From NCBI RefSeq assembly GCF_040712315.1, contig NC_134015.1:44537464-44601463 (forward strand): a stretch of 64,000 bases of DNA, in the 5' to 3' direction. Positions 49,880-60,541 of this stretch are shown piece by piece. Source of the DNA: Castanea sativa (Eukaryota; Streptophyta; Magnoliopsida; Fagales; Fagaceae). A model generated the notes under the pieces. It searched no databases. It had not been told where the DNA came from and saw only the letters and a program-made list of their open reading frames with translations. The stretch's first letter is position 1. Each line of letters opens with the position of its first letter. Made by a program: the position numbers and the translations under genes.

Positions 49880-51058
49880 CTACGACTCGCCATGCAATTG
49901 CCATAAATGTTCAACAAGGTCCTTCTGGAGTTGAAAATGAATGTCTCGGTCTCTAATGCGTCCATACCTCTCAATGCATGACAGAAATTCATCATTTTGT
50001 TCATGTAACACTTGCATAGGAGGATTATCCACTCCATCAATTTGTTCATAATCCAAGTTTACCACTTCATTATCATCCCGTTCATCTTCAACAATCATGT
50101 TATGGAGAATTATACACGCTTTCATGATCTTTTGGAGTGTTTCAAGATGGAAAAAGAGTGCAGGTCCACGGACAATTGCGAAACGTGCTTGAAGCACTCC
50201 AAATGCACGCTCAACATCCTTCCTATGCGCCTCTTGGGTTGCTGCAAATAATTTTTGCTTAGGTCCTTGTGGAGATGGTATTGTTTTCACAAATGTTGCC
50301 CACTTTGGATATATACCATCAGCAAGGTAATATCACATTGTGTAGTCATGACCATTGATTGAGTAATGTACAGCAGGACCACGTCCTTCAGCAAGTTCAT
50401 TAAATACATGAGACCGCTCTAACATATTAATATCATTATTTGACCCAAGTAACCCAAAAAATGCATGCCATATCCAAAGATCATATGATGCTACTGCCTC
50501 CAAAACAATAGTAGGCTCACGAATATGACCACAATATTGACCTTTCCATGCAGATGGACAATTTTTCCACTTCCAATGCATGCAATCAATTGAACCTAAC
50601 ATACCTGGAAAACCTTAGCGTTCGCCATGAGCTAACAGTCTAGCAATGTCTTCATTGTTTGGCTTTCTTAAGTATTCCTCAGAGAAAACATCAATTACCG
50701 CAGTAACAAATTTTTTCAAACTTTCTAATGCAGTAGTTTCTCCAATCCGCACATATTCATCTAGCAAATCCCCCGATACTCCATACGCAAGCATTCTAAG
50801 TGCAGCAGTTATCTTTTGTAATGAAGATAAACCAAGTTTGTTGGCACTATTTCTTTTTTGGACAAAGTAAGAGTCATGAGCTTCTACCTTAGATTGAATA
50901 CGGAGAAAAAGAGAACGCTTCATCCGAAATCTCCTACGAAATAAAGCGGATGGATATACTGGCGTGGGAGCAAAGTAATCAAGAAAAAGTCTCTCATGGC
51001 CTCCTGCCAAATGATTACGTCGAATAGAGCGACGACGTTTAGGTTGTGATGTTTCCAT
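49880..51058 (-). pseudogene. Harbinger DDE transposase (HARBI1-like), two nonsense codons
   Basis: A single frame of 392 codons interrupted only by TAA at codon 149 (50614-50612) and TGA at codon 242 (50335-50333). The N-terminus METSQPKRRRSIRRNHL is basic. The catalytic triad is intact: D158 in GSIDCMHW, D209 in GSNNDINML, E283 in AHRKDVERAFGVLQARF. The protein would cut and rejoin the element ends together with the Myb-like partner. The lack of frameshifts suggests recent decay; a spliced or read-through product is unlikely but not excluded. Confidence 0.9.
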
Positions 51059-51569
51059 AACAAGTTATTCGATTATCTCATCCTCATCTGAGTCATCAAG
51101 AATCAACTTGTACAACAAAGAGCGATTCATGGATGCAACCTTCAAGACAATTGAAAAACAATTATTACTATAGATGCAAGATTAAAAAGTCAAGTGACAT
51201 ATTGAATATAACCAATTTACGCATAAGCCACAACAAATTGAATATAACCAAAATACTATAAAATACTTTAAATTTTACTTGCTCTAATTTCTATCAAAGC
51301 ATTAGCAAAGAACAACAACAACTCAAAGAAAACAACAACAACTTGCTCTCATTTCTATCAAAGCAAAACAAGATAAACAATAAATTTAAAGGTTTACTAC
51401 CAAAATACTATAAATTTTAAGGCACTACAAAATACTACCAAAATACCATAAATTTAAAAGTTTACTACCAAAATACTTAAAGGCCTACAACCAAAATACT
51501 TAAAGGCTTACATAAGCCACTACAAAATACATAAAGGCCTAAGCTACATCCAAAATACAATCAAACCCA

Positions 51570-52647
51570 TTAATTATGTGAACTTCGTTTTGCCATGATT
51601 TCCTCTTGGAGTTGTTCATAAAAAGCTTTTTGTGTTCCGGTCAAGCTGCTTGTATCTTTCATCATGATTCTCTCCTCCTCTAACATATATTGCATCTCAA
51701 ATTTTTTCTTCTCAATCATGACTTTTTCCTTCTCAATCTTAAGTTTTTCTTCACTTCTTTCCTTCTCAATTGTAAGTTTTTCCCTCTCAATTAACATTAT
51801 TTCCTCTTCCAATCGAGTTACCTCGTCAATAAATTTTATTTTCTTAGTCAAATATTCCCCTACATCTTTTCCGCTGGCTTTGTTCTTTCGGTTGGCTTTT
51901 TCGGCCTTCTTACCAATTGGCCTCTCAAGATTGCAACCGTCACCAAGTCCGGACCCACAATCCCCTTCGCCCCCTTCGCCAATAGATGTTGACTCTGGAG
52001 TTGGAGGCACGGATGCTCTTGATCTTCCATTGAGATTGGCAAACTTTGGTTGGTCCTTTAACATGAGCCAACAATGCTCAAGAAGAAAGGGTTTTTGGTG
52101 TATCTCCAAAAACAAAGCCTTCGCATTGATAATCTAAAAAAAAAAAAATATAACATGATTAGAATCTTCAAACTATTGATAAATGTGTATATTAACACTA
52201 ATGCAATATAATTTATACCTGATCTTGTTCGGTTATACCACTTTTATGAAGTGCGTTAACTTTAGCCATGCACCCTGCAAACTTATTTGTCCTTTCACTG
52301 ATCAATCCCTAACGACTTAACAAGGAGGTAATAGTACATGTGTTACCGGATTTATTGTACTGCGTGAAGTATTCCCAAACTTTTTGACGAAATGTAGCTT
52401 GTGTTTGTTCATTACTGCTTACGGGATCAACACTAGTATTAAGCCATGCTGACACTAAGAGTTGATCTTCCTCTACACTAAAGTTAGCGCCCCGTTTTCC
52501 TTTTGTAGAAGAGGCATTCTCAACTTCAGGTGGAGAATCAGAAACTGACACATGAGTATTTTGAGATGTTCCTAAAATTTGTAAGTCAATTTCTATATCC
52601 CCATTCATGATACCCGTGTAATATGGTAGGTCCCTACATGACTCCAT
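51570..52647 (-). pseudogene. Harbinger Myb/SANT-like DNA-binding protein, one nonsense codon
   Basis: Two exons: 52647-52219 and 52134-51570, with a GT..AG intron at 52218-52135. [20 protein letters not shown] is the trihelix/Myb-like start. A TAG at 52311-52309 (likely from TGG in SRW) breaks the domain. The second exon has [24 protein letters not shown], a Gly-rich linker, an Arg/Lys region, and a long charged coiled coil ([20 protein letters not shown]). In this superfamily the partner binds the element ends and brings in the transposase. Confidence 0.85.
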
Positions 52648-53339
52648 GTCTCTACGTGACTACATAAAATTAGACAAAAAAAAAATTGTAAAGTTCCTTA
52701 CACACAAAAATTTTCCAATCGAATAATTATATCAAAACTTAAAATACTTAGAATCATAACAATAGAACATGATTATGCATAAATACTTAATTTGACAGTA
52801 GCTTAATCCCACTAATAAAGAAAACTACACCACAAATTCCTGCAAACAGAAAAATCCCACAACATTCCAATACAAATATATTTTGTCTATTCATAGATGC
52901 TCTGAATCAAAAGCCAAAAAAAAAAAAAATTGGCTAAAGTTCCTCCATTACGTACAATTCCCAATCTAATCTTTATATCAAAACTTAAATTCTTTTTTAG
53001 TACTAGTTGATGGACAGAGATGAAATCAGTCAACCAACATTTCTCTATATAAACGTGTATTCTAGAAACTGTGTAGGATGTGGTTCTTTTTACAAACTTC
53101 ATTTTGGTTCTTTTTTTTTAGTAATATCATGGTTATGAAATCCATATGAAATCCATAAATTCCTCGCAACGTAAAAATTCCAATACATTTCATCACAAAT
53201 ACATTCGGTCCAATACATTCCGTACACACGAAAATTCCATACACACGTAAAATTACTCCCGCATTACGAAAAATTCCCAATACATTCTCGTCCAATACAA
53301 ATACGTTCGTCAATTCACAAATGTTCAACTCGACTCGAA

Positions 53340-53900
53340 GTGAAACGTAGGGCTGATCGGCGGTGAGCTGAGAGGGCTGATCGGCGGTGAGCTTGAGAGA
53401 GTTTTGAGAGAGTTGAGTGCTTGGACGGCGTGGGTCTGAGGCCGAGAGGGTTGATCGGCGTGGGTCTCAGTTGATCGGTGGTGGGTCTTACCAGGTGGAA
53501 CGGTGACGTTGAAGATGGCAAGAGCCGGCGGCGGCGAGCTTGAGAGAATTGAGAGCTTGGACGGCGTGGGCTGAGGTTGATCGGCGGTGAGCTTGAGAAA
53601 GTTGAGACGGCGTCGGCGTGGGTCTCAGCTGATCGGCGTGGGTCTCAGCTGACGTTGAAGATGGCGTCAGCGGCGGTGAGCTTCAGAGAGTGACTGTGAA
53701 GAGAAAGAGAAGGAGAGAGTGAAATGGAGAGACTTCCGGAGTGACTGAAGAGAGAAGACGGCGTCGGCGGCGGTGGCGGTGAGCTCAGAGAGGGACTGTG
53801 AAGAGAAAGAGAAGGAGAGAGTGAAATGGAGAGGCTTTCCGGAGTGTATGAAGAGAAAAGAGGGTAGCGTGAAATGAAAAAGGGAAAGGAATCTGAAGAA
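53340..53900. repeat. GA/GGCGGTGAG-rich internal repeats in the Harbinger 5' region
   Basis: GATCGGCGGTGAGCTTGAGA and GTGGGTCTCAG recur at least three to four times in 53350-53660. GAAGAGAAAGAGAAGGAGAG recurs at 53697 and 53799. No coding sequence is supported. Confidence 0.7.
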
Positions 53901-54104
53901 TTGTTTTTTAATCACCTGCCGAATAAAATATTATTATTTTTTTATAACTTTCAGCTACAGTGCTCATGTATTGATACATGAGCACTGTAGTGCAAAGCTA
54001 AAATTTTTTAGCTTTGCCTCCACTGCTGCAGGTGGGTTTTTGTGGTTTGAGTGGAGCTGAAATAGCAATATAGCTATTTAGCTCCACTGCTGTGAATGCT
54101 CTAA

Positions 54105-55265
54105 TAACTTGACTTCGCGAGAGAGGATATGGGTTCGGTAATACCTAACTTGATAGGACTTTTTTGTGAACTGAATGAGAGACCTATTTAGGTAGTATTT
54201 GTACCCAAAATTTTTAACCCCACAAACTTTCTCTTAAACTTTATAGTTTATAAGCATAATTTGTTTTCACTTTTTAGGAGAATTGAGTTCGAATCCTCCT
54301 TCTCCATTGTGATCTTGATGTTCCGTAGAAAATTTAAAGGGAAATATTAAAAAATGTTTTAAGGGTATTAATTTAGGAACTATTTATAAAAACATTTTTG
54401 TGGGTAAATGATAAAGTAAATAATTTTTTCTGTCAATTTTTTATATTTTCAATGAAAGTAGTGTTAAAACTTTTCTAATATGATTTATTAATAATTGTCT
54501 TAAGAGCATTCGTTAACATCACTCGAATTTAAATTATGCTTTTTAATTTTGCTAAACTTATAACATACATAGCATTTTCACAAAAGACCTTAGATGATAA
54601 GTTGTGAAAATAATAATTTATCTTATAAAATTTATTATGAAAGTGTTATAAAAAAATTATTTCTTTTAATTAAATATGAAATATAGAATTCAAAATAATA
54701 AATTGCCCCCCAAACTCCAACTAAAGTATCGCAGGCTCGCAGCCAATACACAGTTACTTCCAAGCTACAATTCACAATCCCTGCATTCAGCATTATCTTA
54801 AGATCGAGACAAGAAGTGCCAGCTCGTAGAAATTTGAGTTTTATTTTGGTTTTCTTAGAGGAAAAAATAATGTTTCCGCGACTGTTTGAAGGTTTTTTTA
54901 GCTGCTGTTGCCATTTTCTTATGGATTTTGCCAAGGAAGAAGTCTTGAAAAGTCATGGTTACGTAAGGAGAGCGGTTGACACAACATAGCTTTAGCGCTT
55001 ATCAAATGATTTTTGGAGAGAAAGTTGATGCCAAGTGTCAATTCGAACTTTGCATTACTAAAGAAAAACAAACAAATCTGGCCCTCAGCTGATGACAAGT
55101 CTTAGTCTACACTCTTAAGTATGGTAGGTGCATTTCAACAAATAAATGAATGTCTAAATTTTATTTTTTTTTTTATTATTTAGGATTGAGAAGCATAAGT
55201 TTGTAAAGTGATGATGTCAAAAAATCGTCAATAAGTCGTATACGTGCTCTAAACAAAACCTGCTA
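54105..55265. other. Gene-free AT-rich DNA with a dispersed repeat
   Basis: 54940-55120 is a diverged copy of 36660-36810 (see there). The rest is AT-rich without coding pattern. Confidence 0.4.
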
Positions 55266-55269
55266 AGCA

Positions 55270-55800
55270 AAAAAGAAGAAGACCTCACAGAGAGTACCGG
55301 TGTAGTACCGGCCAAATATTATCTTAAGTTTAAGTTATAGAACTTTTACAACTCTAGAGTACCAAAATTGGGATAAATTATACGTACCTTGATTTGTGAA
55401 GATTTTGGGGGGTTTTATAGTAATGTAGAGCTGACCTTCATTTTTTAGTAGAAAAAGTATTTCCTTATAGGGAAGATCCTCATTAATACACGTATTTTGT
55501 GGAATCCTTTCATTGTAGAGATTCCTTTGATTAGGGTTAGTCATGGAGTACAAGATATTTACTTGTATAGATGTTTGTGGGCATCAAGCTAAGCCACGCT
55601 GGACCCATTGGCCTCTTCATCCTGTCGGTCAATTGCCTTATCTAAAGTCTTCTCGTCGACTTTTATGGAGTAGCGTGTTAGGCATCGTGGGGTCGTTGGC
55701 TTCATGGTGTCATCACTTCAAACCTCCGTCTGCTTATGGGAAGCTGATGGGTTCATAGGGACCGTCGGCTTCCTTGTGTCATGTTGTGAATGAGAACACC
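55270..55800 (-). repeat. LTR fragment related to the 5.9 kb gypsy LTR
   Basis: AAATTATACGTACCTTGATTTGTGA then a TATA box (TATAAAACC on the minus strand, 55419-55411) and TATTTCCTTATAGGGAAGATC follow the same order as 5930-6130. No pol domain adjoins and the ends are not resolved. Confidence 0.65.
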
Positions 55801-56126
55801 CTTATCATAAAGTTTATAGAATACAATTTGTAATATCAACTCAGGTTTGAATTACTTTCTATGATTCTAGATATATTAGTTTGTAAAATTTGTTTAATAA
55901 AATTAGTAATATATCTAACATTAATTTTTTTTTATAAAATTGTAAATAATTTTTATTGCTTCTAATCAAATTTTGTTACGTTATCAAAATATATGTATCA
56001 AAATATATCTAACATTAATTTGCCATAAAATATGTGTTAAGTTGTGATTAGATTACATTATTTTTATATGGATCTACCATTGATTTTTGGTGGAAAAATA
56101 AAATCCAATTCTCACTTGATATATGT
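55801..56126. other. Gene-free AT-rich stretch
   Basis: No coding pattern. Short direct repeats around AAATATATCTAACATTAATTT (55905-56030). Confidence 0.4.
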
Positions 56127-56345
56127 GTATGTTTGGATAAAGAGTCCATTTAGCAATAATTTATTTAACTGAAATTGAAAACATTTTGCTGAAAATATTG
56201 TAGATAAAACTAAAAAGTAGTTGAAATAGTATAATGAGACCTATGAATAATATTAAAAAGTGTAATAAGACCTATACATAGTAGCAAAAATAAATTAAAT
56301 AGTAAAAAAAAAAATAATTTTTTAAGCCAATGCCAAATACAATCA
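56127..56345 (-). mobile_element. MITE of the TGTTTGGAT family, copy 3, strongly diverged
   Basis: TGTTTGGATAAAG at the left, then TTTTGCTGAAAATATTGTAGATA and repeated TAATAAGACCTAT words, as in the inverted 44.7 kb copy. The right end is weak. Confidence 0.45.
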
Positions 56346-57181
56346 ATGTATGTATAATGTTTTATGCAACAACCCAAATACTTAAATCCAGCTGTGGAAT
56401 TTACATTCCGTGAGGCATATTCCATCAAAATGCAAAACAGATTATTATATTGTTCACCAAAAAGCACAAGAAACAAGCCTACATCGGAGGAAGCATTTTT
56501 GCAAAATATTTTGCAACTTGCCACTCAACTTATAAAAGTTCATTTTATTTTATTTTATTTTATTTTATTTTATTCTTTCTCTCCTCGAGTGTGACCTTCT
56601 CTCCTCTATAGAATTATTTTTATAAGATGAATCTTAAAATATTAAAAAAAAAAAAAAAAGAAAGGAAAAAAAAAGAAAGAGATGTAAAGTGTGTTGATAA
56701 TTAATGTGATTATATAAAATAAATAAAGTGAGCTTTTAGTGATATAAATGCATTTTTTTTCAATGCTCTTAAGATTAAAACAAAAAGGCTCTCAGGCTGA
56801 TAAAAATGAGTTCTACTTTTCTTTTTTTAACTAATATTTTCGGCAACTTCTCTGTCTGTTGTTGTGTCTGCTTTTATTTTTTTAATTTGAAAAAAATAAT
56901 GTTTGTCCTGGTTGGCACAGAGATAAATCTTTAAAGGCCAAGATTTGGTTAATGTGAACGCATCATTAGAGTGCAAGTGACATTGTGAGTGCATGATTTT
57001 CACTTTTCAGAGCATGGTACGAAGTGCTAGCGTGTGTGTGTTTGTGTGTGAAAGCGTCATTTTTAAAAACTTCTTGGTAGAGAAATCTGATAGCTTCATA
57101 ATTCACGAAGTCAATTAGGCCCAATTCTGCGTCATAATCAAAACTAAGTTTGGTATATGTTTCAATGTTTCATACTTTGCT

Positions 57182-57228
<47 letters not shown>

Positions 57229-57902
57229 TTATTTATTTATCGTTTCATACTTTGTCTGAATTCTGGTCTAAAGTGATGGTAGATTGGTGGTTATAAGATT
57301 GTCAGTAGGAGAATGGCACGTGTATAACATGTTCAAATAATTTGAAAAGACATTTGTCCTTTTACTTTAGTCATGTATACATATGTCAAACTCTGACAAT
57401 AGCAAACATACCTATTTACTTTTTTTATTCTCGATTTTATTTATTAAAAAAAAAACTTCTAATTTGTTTTTTTTTTAATTTTAAATAAGCTAATTTTTTT
57501 TTCTTACATTTAACAAATAAGCTATTGAAAATTAAAGGATTTCAAACATATACTTAAAAATTTTGGAGGCAAAGAATAGCAAAAAGAAAGAAAGAAAAGA
57601 AAAGAATCGTTAACACAATAATCACTTTACAAATATACATTTTTGTGGGGTTGAGAGGGCAAAAACTAGAGAGCTAGAGGGTGTTTGGTTTGTGTTTTCA
57701 AATAACAATTTTTAGTTTTTAAACAATATTACACATATTTTTACATACTTTTTCACTCACGTATTTTCACAAATATTTTCAAACAACAATTTTCAGTTTT
57801 TAAACACATATATCAAATGAGCCCCTAGTCTCTAGGAGAGTGCTAAACAGATATACGCACTTAAATAAGGCTAAAGCATAGAGTAGGATTTCTATTTCTG
57901 AT

Positions 57903-57940
<38 letters not shown>

Positions 57941-57999
57941 GATTGATTATATAAATATGTTACTTAAGCTAAAAACTACCATTTGAATCACTTTTGTAG
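56346..57999. other. Gene-free AT-rich DNA with simple repeats
   Basis: Contains (TTTTA)n at 56543-56574, the 56.8-57.4 kb copy of the 45.2-45.75 kb sequence, (AT)n at 57188-57224, a possible MITE at 57679-57835 (TGTTTGGTTTGTG ... CAAATGAGCCCC), and (GA)n at 57906-57937. No gene. Confidence 0.5.
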
Positions 58000-58008
58000 T
58001 GCTTCTGT

Positions 58009-59148
58009 GGCCAAATTTTTTAAATAACTATAAAATCTAAACTATATTATTAGTTAGCCAAGGTTTGAAACTATTTTAGTTTCTAACAAATCGAGTCCGT
58101 TGAACTCGGTTTTACTGTAGCAAATCGAGTTTTAAAGACTCAATTTTCATGAGGTGCGTTGCTAATGTGGAGTAAAAAAATTCACGTGAAAATCGAGTCT
58201 CTAAGACTCGAGTTCTTTCAAAAAAAAAGCCAACGCAGAAAACCCATTTTCCTCCTCCGTTCTTTTTCTCCTTTTTTTTTATTCTTTCTCCATCTTCTGT
58301 CCCAAGACAGTTCTTCCTTCATCTTCTTCTCCTTCCTCAAACATCCAAACCCTTTTCTCAAAATTCTAAACCCAAAAACCACGATCTCAAAATCGAAGCA
58401 AAAACCCAAACCCAAAATTCACGATCTCAGCACTGAAGCGCCATGGGTTTGACGATCTCGGCATCGGAGCGGCTTGGGTTTGTTGATCTTGGCACCGAAG
58501 GTTCGTTTTCTGTGTTTTCTGGTTTGGTTTGTCTCTTAATTCATTTTCTATTTTTTCTGGGTTGATGTTCTGGTTTTTTTTTTTCATTTTTGGTTGGTCT
58601 GTTTGTGTTTTCTGGGTAGCTGTTCTGGGTTTCTAGTTTGCCAAAGAAATATTAACCGTACGATCAAAGTTCAAAAAAACAAAGTGTGATGGTGAAGATC
58701 GTGATTGAAAATGCAGTTTGATCGATCGTACCGGAGAGGAGGGAGCCAAAGCCATAGATGGAGACGAGGCCGTCAGAAGAGATGATGTTTTCGAAATCGG
58801 ACTCGTCGGCGAGTTCTTCACTCGGTTTCGATAAAGGAGCTTGGGGGCGGTGATTGGAGGACATGGCGAGTTCTTCATTTTCTGCGTTGGTGATTTCTGC
58901 TATTCTGGGTTGGGTGATTTCTGCTTGGGTGTTTTGGGTTTTTTCTGAGGGAACTCGAGTCTTAGAGACTCAATTTCCACGTGGATCCACGTCAGCTACG
59001 CACCTCATGGAAATCGAGTCTTTAAAACTTGATTTGCTACAGTGAAATCGAGTCCAATGGACTTGATTTGTTATAAACTAAAATAGTTTCAAACCTTGGC
59101 TAACTAATAATATAGTTTAGATTTTATAGTTATTTAAAAAATTTGGCC
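58009..59148. mobile_element. Mutator-like element, 1,140 bp, probable Pack-MULE, 9-bp duplication
   Basis: The ends are GGCCAAATTTTTTAAATAAC and its reverse complement, with inverted arms of about 205 bp. TGCTTCTGT is duplicated at 58000-58008 and 59149-59157. Each arm carries three 23-bp palindromic boxes of the type seen in the 12.5 kb MULE. The 730-bp middle is not repeat-like and contains an exon-like reading frame on the minus strand. Confidence 0.92.
58731..58864 (-). pseudogene. Captured first-exon fragment inside the MULE
   Basis: ATG at 58864 opens MSSNHRPQAPLSKPSEELAD, then DFENIISSDGLVSIYGFGSL and LLSG, followed at once by a good donor (CTCTCCG|GTACGATCG). Beyond it the frame loses coding character, as an intron would. 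The IYGFGSLL motif recalls the N-terminal GFGSL strand of gamma-glutamylcyclotransferase-like plant proteins; that is inference from memory. The donor gene is not in this window. Confidence 0.5.
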
Positions 59149-59157
59149 TGCTTCTGT

Positions 59158-60009
59158 GGGTATTTCTTGGAATTCTGTGTGTTTTGAAAAGTGAACTCAT
59201 AAGGCCTTTTTATAGTGAAAAAATGGGGGCAAGGCCAATTTCGAGGCAATGTGGTATCGACCTCATCACAATTTTTTGAGATAAAAATGTCCTTATGAAC
59301 CTCCATCAACCTTAGCCTACTTGCACGGGCTCAATAACTTGCGCATGTAGTAACCAAAGCCTACACACCCAAAGCTAAGGTTTTTAGAGGGTTTTGTATG
59401 TTTTGAAAAATTGGGTTCATATTCATCTTGCTTGGAAAATATCCTTTACTATTGGGCTACCAAAGTCTCATCCCCAGTAGGCTAAAAATGTTTGCATAAC
59501 TTATGGCCATATTAGCAAGCCCATTCATAAGCCATGAACACAAAAAATAACACTTGAATAATTTGTTTTATATCCCTAAAATTTTGGCCTAATCACCTTA
59601 AGTAATGACAAGCTCCCTAGCCGAATTTAACGATAATTGATGAAGTTTGTAAAATTTAGCAGGTTCTTAAGGGATCGATTCCTCTATAAAGGCTTGACAA
59701 AGCTGATTTAGCTAATTTGATTATCCAAATTTGGTAGCAAACTAATGTTGCAATGTTAAAAAAGCCCACTTTTTAAGGTTGCTAATTTTTCAAAAATCTA
59801 GCTACCAAGAGCTTTGATCATTACCCAAAGATGGATATTAAACATACCTCTTATCTACTATAATGCCTTGTCCCAAACAAAGTCTCATCCTTTATACTTC
59901 TGACTTACGCCACAACCTCTTATTATAAGAAGTTGCAAACTTAAAGCGTGTTTGTGTGTGTGGTAGCACAAGCAGTACTCTCTTTCTCTGTCTCTCTCTC
60001 TCTCCATTT
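59158..60009. other. Gene-free stretch
   Basis: No ORF with coding character. (TCTC)n at 59980-60003. Possibly intergenic DNA. Confidence 0.4.
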
Positions 60010-60301
60010 ATCTTAGGTAGCATTTGGATAGGACTTTTGCGCATCTGTGTTTTCTATTTCACGTTTCCTTCCTTTTTTTTCCAGCGTGTATGAACAGTAC
60101 CCGCACTGTTCATGCACAAGAATTCACTGTGCAGAGACAAATTGCACTGACCACGCACTGTTTATGGAACCCACAAACACTTTATTCAGAAAAAAATATT
60201 AAAAATGGGTCCCACGATACTATTCACACATTTAAAAATTATTTTATTACAGTGTTTTCAGTTTTCAGTTTTTAGCAATAAGTTCTATCTAAACGGACCC
60301 T
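60010..60301 (+). mobile_element. MITE of the TGTTTGGAT family, copy 4
   Basis: Starts GGTAGCATTTGGATAGGAC and ends AAGTTCTATCTAAACGGACCC. Its right 110 bp are nearly identical to 36430-36541. Contains ATGAACAGTACCCGCACTGT and a GTTCATGC inverted word. Non-coding. Confidence 0.7.
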
Positions 60302-60373
60302 TAGTATGATAATTGGATGTGATTATTATTAACGATTGATTTTTTTTTCAAGTAATTAAAGAACCTTTGAGTG

Positions 60374-60541
60374 AGAAATGTTATATTCACAACATTTTTA
60401 CAACAAATCATATGTGTTAGGTTATTACGAGTTGTTATTAGTATGGTAGAAAAATAATTTCAGTGATAAGTTCAAATTAAAACCTATAACAACTAAGCAC
60501 CTATGATTTATTGTGAAAATGTTGTGAACATAACACCTTTC
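60374..60541. mobile_element. 168-bp MITE with inverted ends
   Basis: GAAATGTTATATTCACAACA at the left matches the reverse complement of GTTGTGAACATAACACCTTTC at the right over about 40 bp (TTCACAACATTTTNACAANAAATCATA). No clear duplication. A partial relative lies at 8519-8680. Confidence 0.75.

Larger units (their letters stand above)
49187..54101 (-). mobile_element. PIF/Harbinger transposon, complete ends, 4.9 kb, both genes mutated
   Basis: The left end is GAGCATCCACAGCAGTGGAG and the right end is the reverse complement of CTCCACTGCTGTGAATGCTC. The 3-bp duplication TAA is present at 49184-49186 and 54102-54104, exactly as expected for this superfamily. It carries the two usual genes on the minus strand: a Myb/SANT-like protein (52.6-51.6 kb) and a DDE transposase (51.1-49.9 kb). 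A 17-bp-arm hairpin lies near the right end (53955-53990). Confidence 0.93.

Noticed and set aside
57679..57835. Possible MITE beginning TGTTTGGTTTGTG
   Set aside because: The inverted ends match only weakly and no duplication is present.
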